Source of the DNA: DATBLE01 sp963775695
GTDB lineage: Bacteria; Actinomycetota; Thermoleophilia; Gaiellales; Gaiellaceae
DNA length: 64,000 bases
Assembly: GCA_963775695.1 (NCBI GenBank)
Contig: CAVZJU010000018.1
Location: 24,156 to 88,155 of the forward strand
Reading direction: 5' to 3'
Below are positions 62,127 to 64,000 of this stretch, one piece after another (positions within the stretch are counted from its first letter, which is position 1; every line of letters starts with the position of its first letter). The position numbers and the translations under genes were made by a program. The notes beneath the pieces were generated by a model, which searched no databases, had not been told where the DNA came from, and was given only the letters and a program-made list of their open reading frames with translations.

Positions 62127-62333
62127 CTAGTCGAGCGTGCGGCTCGGCCGTAGCGTTCAGGTGGGCCGGGCGCGCATCGGCGGCGCCGGTGTTCCGACCA
62201 CGCCCGGCCCGTTCCCGTGCGCCAATCTTGCGCCAGCTCGACCCGAAAACGACGGACTTACGCAGACGAACACGGACAAACAGAACGGCCCGCAATCCCG
62301 TATGGCTAGTGGGTTTGCGGGTCGTTGAGCCTA

Positions 62334-62406
<73 letters not shown>

Positions 62407-62444
62407 CGGTGCAGGGGCCAGTGTAGCCCCGCCGCCGCGCGGGT

Positions 62445-64000
62445 CTACGAGATCGTCAGGGTGCCTGGGCTCACGGCCGCGCCGCCCGGCGTGGTCACGG
62501 TGACCTGGCCGCTGGTGTTCCCGACCGCGACCACGAAGGTGAGCTTCGTGTCGGACTTGACGGCGAACGACTCCACGTCGAGGCCGTCCACCTGCACCTC
62601 CGAGGCGCCCCAGAAGCCCGTGCCGTTGACCGTCACCGTCTTGCCGGCGGTGGCGCTCTTCGGTGAGAACGACTTGACCGCCGGCACGGGCGACGGGTCG
62701 ACTGTGAAGACGGGGCCGTCGATCACCCCGTGGCCCGTCGTCACGCGGACCGGGCCGCCGGTCGTCCCCGGCGCGGGAACGGCGGTGACCTTGCCAGACC
62801 GCTCGACGAAGCTCGAAGCAGCCGTGCCGCCGATCTCGACAGTGGTGACATCGGTCAGCCTGCGGCCCCTGATCGTCACCGGCTGGCCGACGACGCCCTG
62901 CGACCGAGAGAGCCTCGAGACCGAGCCGGGCGAGTAGGACGCAACGCAGTCGAGGTCGGCGTTCGACCACTCCAGCTGGAGGTAGTACTCGTGGCCGTTG
63001 ATCACCTGGTTGTGCTTCGCGCCGTTCGTCCCGGTGGGCCGGCCGTAGTAATAGGCGCACTTGTCGCCGTTCTCGCCGCCCGTGACGAAGTCCTCGGCGT
63101 CCCACCAGCCGCCGATGGGCTCGGGATCGGTGATCGCCTCGGCGTGCTCGTGCGAGGTCGTGCTGAGGACGATGTCGGCCGGGCCGTCGCCGTTGGGATA
63201 CTGCGGATGATCCGGGTCTTCGCAGAAGTCGAAGCCCTCGAAGACGGGGTAGGGCAGGTTCGCGTAGATGAGGGCGTTGCTCCCGGTTCCCACGTTCGAG
63301 TGGTACGCGCAGTAGAAGTCGTAGGCGCACGTGGAGTCGTCGAAGCAGCTCGTCGCCCCGCGCGGGGTGTAGACGAAGAACTCGTGCGTGGCGCTCGCCG
63401 ACCACCCCAGGCCGTTCGTGGCGATCGCGTGGTCGATCTCGTCGATCAGCTGCTGGTCGGTGAGGCACACGGTCGTGTTGCCGAGCGGGTCGTCGCATCC
63501 ACTCGCCGGGAAGTCCTGTGTGTCCGTCCAGCTTCCGCCGTACGTCACGTTGGTGGTGATGAAGTCGTCGGCGGCGACGCCGGTGCAGCTGCTCAGGCCG
63601 ATCGGCGCACCCGAGCAGAACTGCGTGTCGGTGCCGTAGACGTTCGTCAGGAGCCCGCTGTCCGCCTCGAGATCCTGGAAGTAGCGGGCGATCAGGCTCT
63701 GGTAGCCGGCGCTGTACGGCGGCCCTCCGTCCCACGACGTGTAGCCGGTCGGCTGCCAGAAGATCGAGTAGACGGTCGTGCTGTGCATCACCGGGCCGCC
63801 CCCGTAGCGGAGCAGGCCGCAGTCGGGCCTGCTCGGCCCGTGGCAGCCCGAGCGGGCGGTGTCCGAGCTGACCACGTGGGGAGCCTTCCCGAACGGCGGG
63901 ACGACTCCACCCATCCGGTGAGGCGACGGCGAGCCGCCGGCTGCGCCGGCCGCGCCGAGCGCGAGACAGGCGAGCACGAGCAACGACGAGAGCGACCCCT
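62445..64000 (-). CDS. secreted EXORDIUM-like protein with two IPT/TIG domains, 5' truncated by window edge
   Basis: At least 512 aa. The frame stays open to the window edge; the first visible residues (SLSSLLVLACLALGAAGAAG) look like a signal peptide, so the start lies a few codons beyond 64000. The catalytic-like domain has GGGPVMHSTTVYSIFW, ARYFQDLEADSG and TSHEHAEAITDP, resembling the phosphate-induced/EXORDIUM pattern SHExAExxTDP. Two IPT/TIG domains end the protein (VGQPVTIRGRRLTDVTTVEI; AGKTVTVNGTGFWGASEVQV). An extracellular role is inferred. Confidence 0.82.
   Translation of the reverse strand, partial: GSLSSLLVLACLALGAAGAAGGSPSPHRMGGVVPPFGKAPHVVSSDTARSGCHGPSRPDCGLLRYGGGPVMHSTTVYSIFWQPTGYTSWDGGPPYSAGYQSLIARYFQDLEADSGLLTNVYGTDTQFCSGAPIGLSSCTGVAADDFITTNVTYGGSWTDTQDFPASGCDDPLGNTTVCLTDQQLIDEIDHAIATNGLGWSASATHEFFVYTPRGATSCFDDSTCAYDFYCAYHSNVGTGSNALIYANLPYPVFEGFDFCEDPDHPQYPNGDGPADIVLSTTSHEHAEAITDPEPIGGWWDAEDFVTGGENGDKCAYYYGRPTGTNGAKHNQVINGHEYYLQLEWSNADLDCVASYSPGSVSRLSRSQGVVGQPVTIRGRRLTDVTTVEIGGTAASSFVERSGKVTAVPAPGTTGGPVRVTTGHGVIDGPVFTVDPSPVPAVKSFSPKSATAGKTVTVNGTGFWGASEVQVDGLDVESFAVKSDTKLTFVVAVGNTSGQVTVTTPGGAAVSPGTLTIS

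Noticed and set aside
62445..64000. A HExxH zinc metalloprotease in the secreted protein
   Set aside because: The motif is HEHAE, not HExxH, and the context fits an EXORDIUM-like pattern better.

Overview
This 64-kb window is high-GC bacterial chromosome. The 16S rRNA gene at the left edge carries conserved blocks seen in Thermoleophilia (Gaiellales/Solirubrobacterales-type Actinomycetota). Supporting features are leaderless genes with TANNNT -10 boxes placed 6-9 nt before the start codon, frequent GTG and TTG starts, 4-nt gene overlaps (GTGA, TTGA, ATGA), tRNAs without encoded CCA, a kinase-less PASTA protein and a GatCAB amidotransferase. Most of the window is ordinary chromosomal core. The accessory-looking parts are about 42.4-45.5 kb and, above all, 56.2-62.3 kb.

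Layout. 0-5.6 kb: leftward 16S rRNA whose promoter lies in the last codons of tyrS, then a divergent class A penicillin-binding protein. 5.6-13.1 kb: 3-methyladenine glycosylase, MFS exporter, RemA-like protein, sugar-type aminotransferase, ilvE, and a serine-biosynthesis set (class V aminotransferase, serA, ybaK). 13.2-17 kb: MacB/FtsX-type ABC exporter and yqgE. 17-21.6 kb: a tight five-gene leftward operon (NIPSNAP protein, SDR, cupin, TPP enzyme, PLP decarboxylase) of unknown pathway. 21.6-27 kb: methyltransferase and a second ABC exporter with a giant permease and two ATPase domains. 27-33 kb: gabD, a small gene, gatB, gatA, gatC, csp, folD. 33-39 kb: PASTA protein, small membrane protein, CGNR regulator, tRNA-Cys, UdgX-type uracil-DNA glycosylase, anchored glycosidase-like protein, 2OG oxygenase, holin-like protein. 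39-42.4 kb: a large zinc-ribbon/cyclase/ATPase/TPR regulator with many lesions. 42.8-48.4 kb: NmrA-like protein, DUF1918, hydrolase, tRNA-Gly, RNase H, GspE-N protein, ALDH. 48.4-56 kb: EF-G2, WhiG/FliA-type sigma factor, exported proteins, MarR regulator.

56.2-62.4 kb looks like a tRNA-Trp-targeted island. The intact tRNA-Trp sits at 62,334-62,406. A 37-nt exact copy of its 3' part lies at 57,624-57,660, and a 26-nt copy at 56,222-56,247. The two distal copies also share 22 nt outside the tRNA. All lie in the same orientation and on the 3' side of the tRNA, the geometry left by site-specific integration into a tRNA 3' end. Cargo includes a secreted trypsin-like protease, a cupin, two small alpha/beta dimeric enzymes, a heavily broken berberine-bridge-type FAD oxidoreductase and a small membrane protein. 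No integrase is visible.

At least six otherwise sound genes (gatA, PASTA protein, udgX, EF-G2, a zinc-ribbon protein, the second ABC ATPase) contain one 1-nt indel each, often in a short G/C run. This could be sequence error in the assembly as easily as biology, and it should be settled before any of these genes is called a pseudogene. Start sites and functions below come from reading the sequence; no database search was run.
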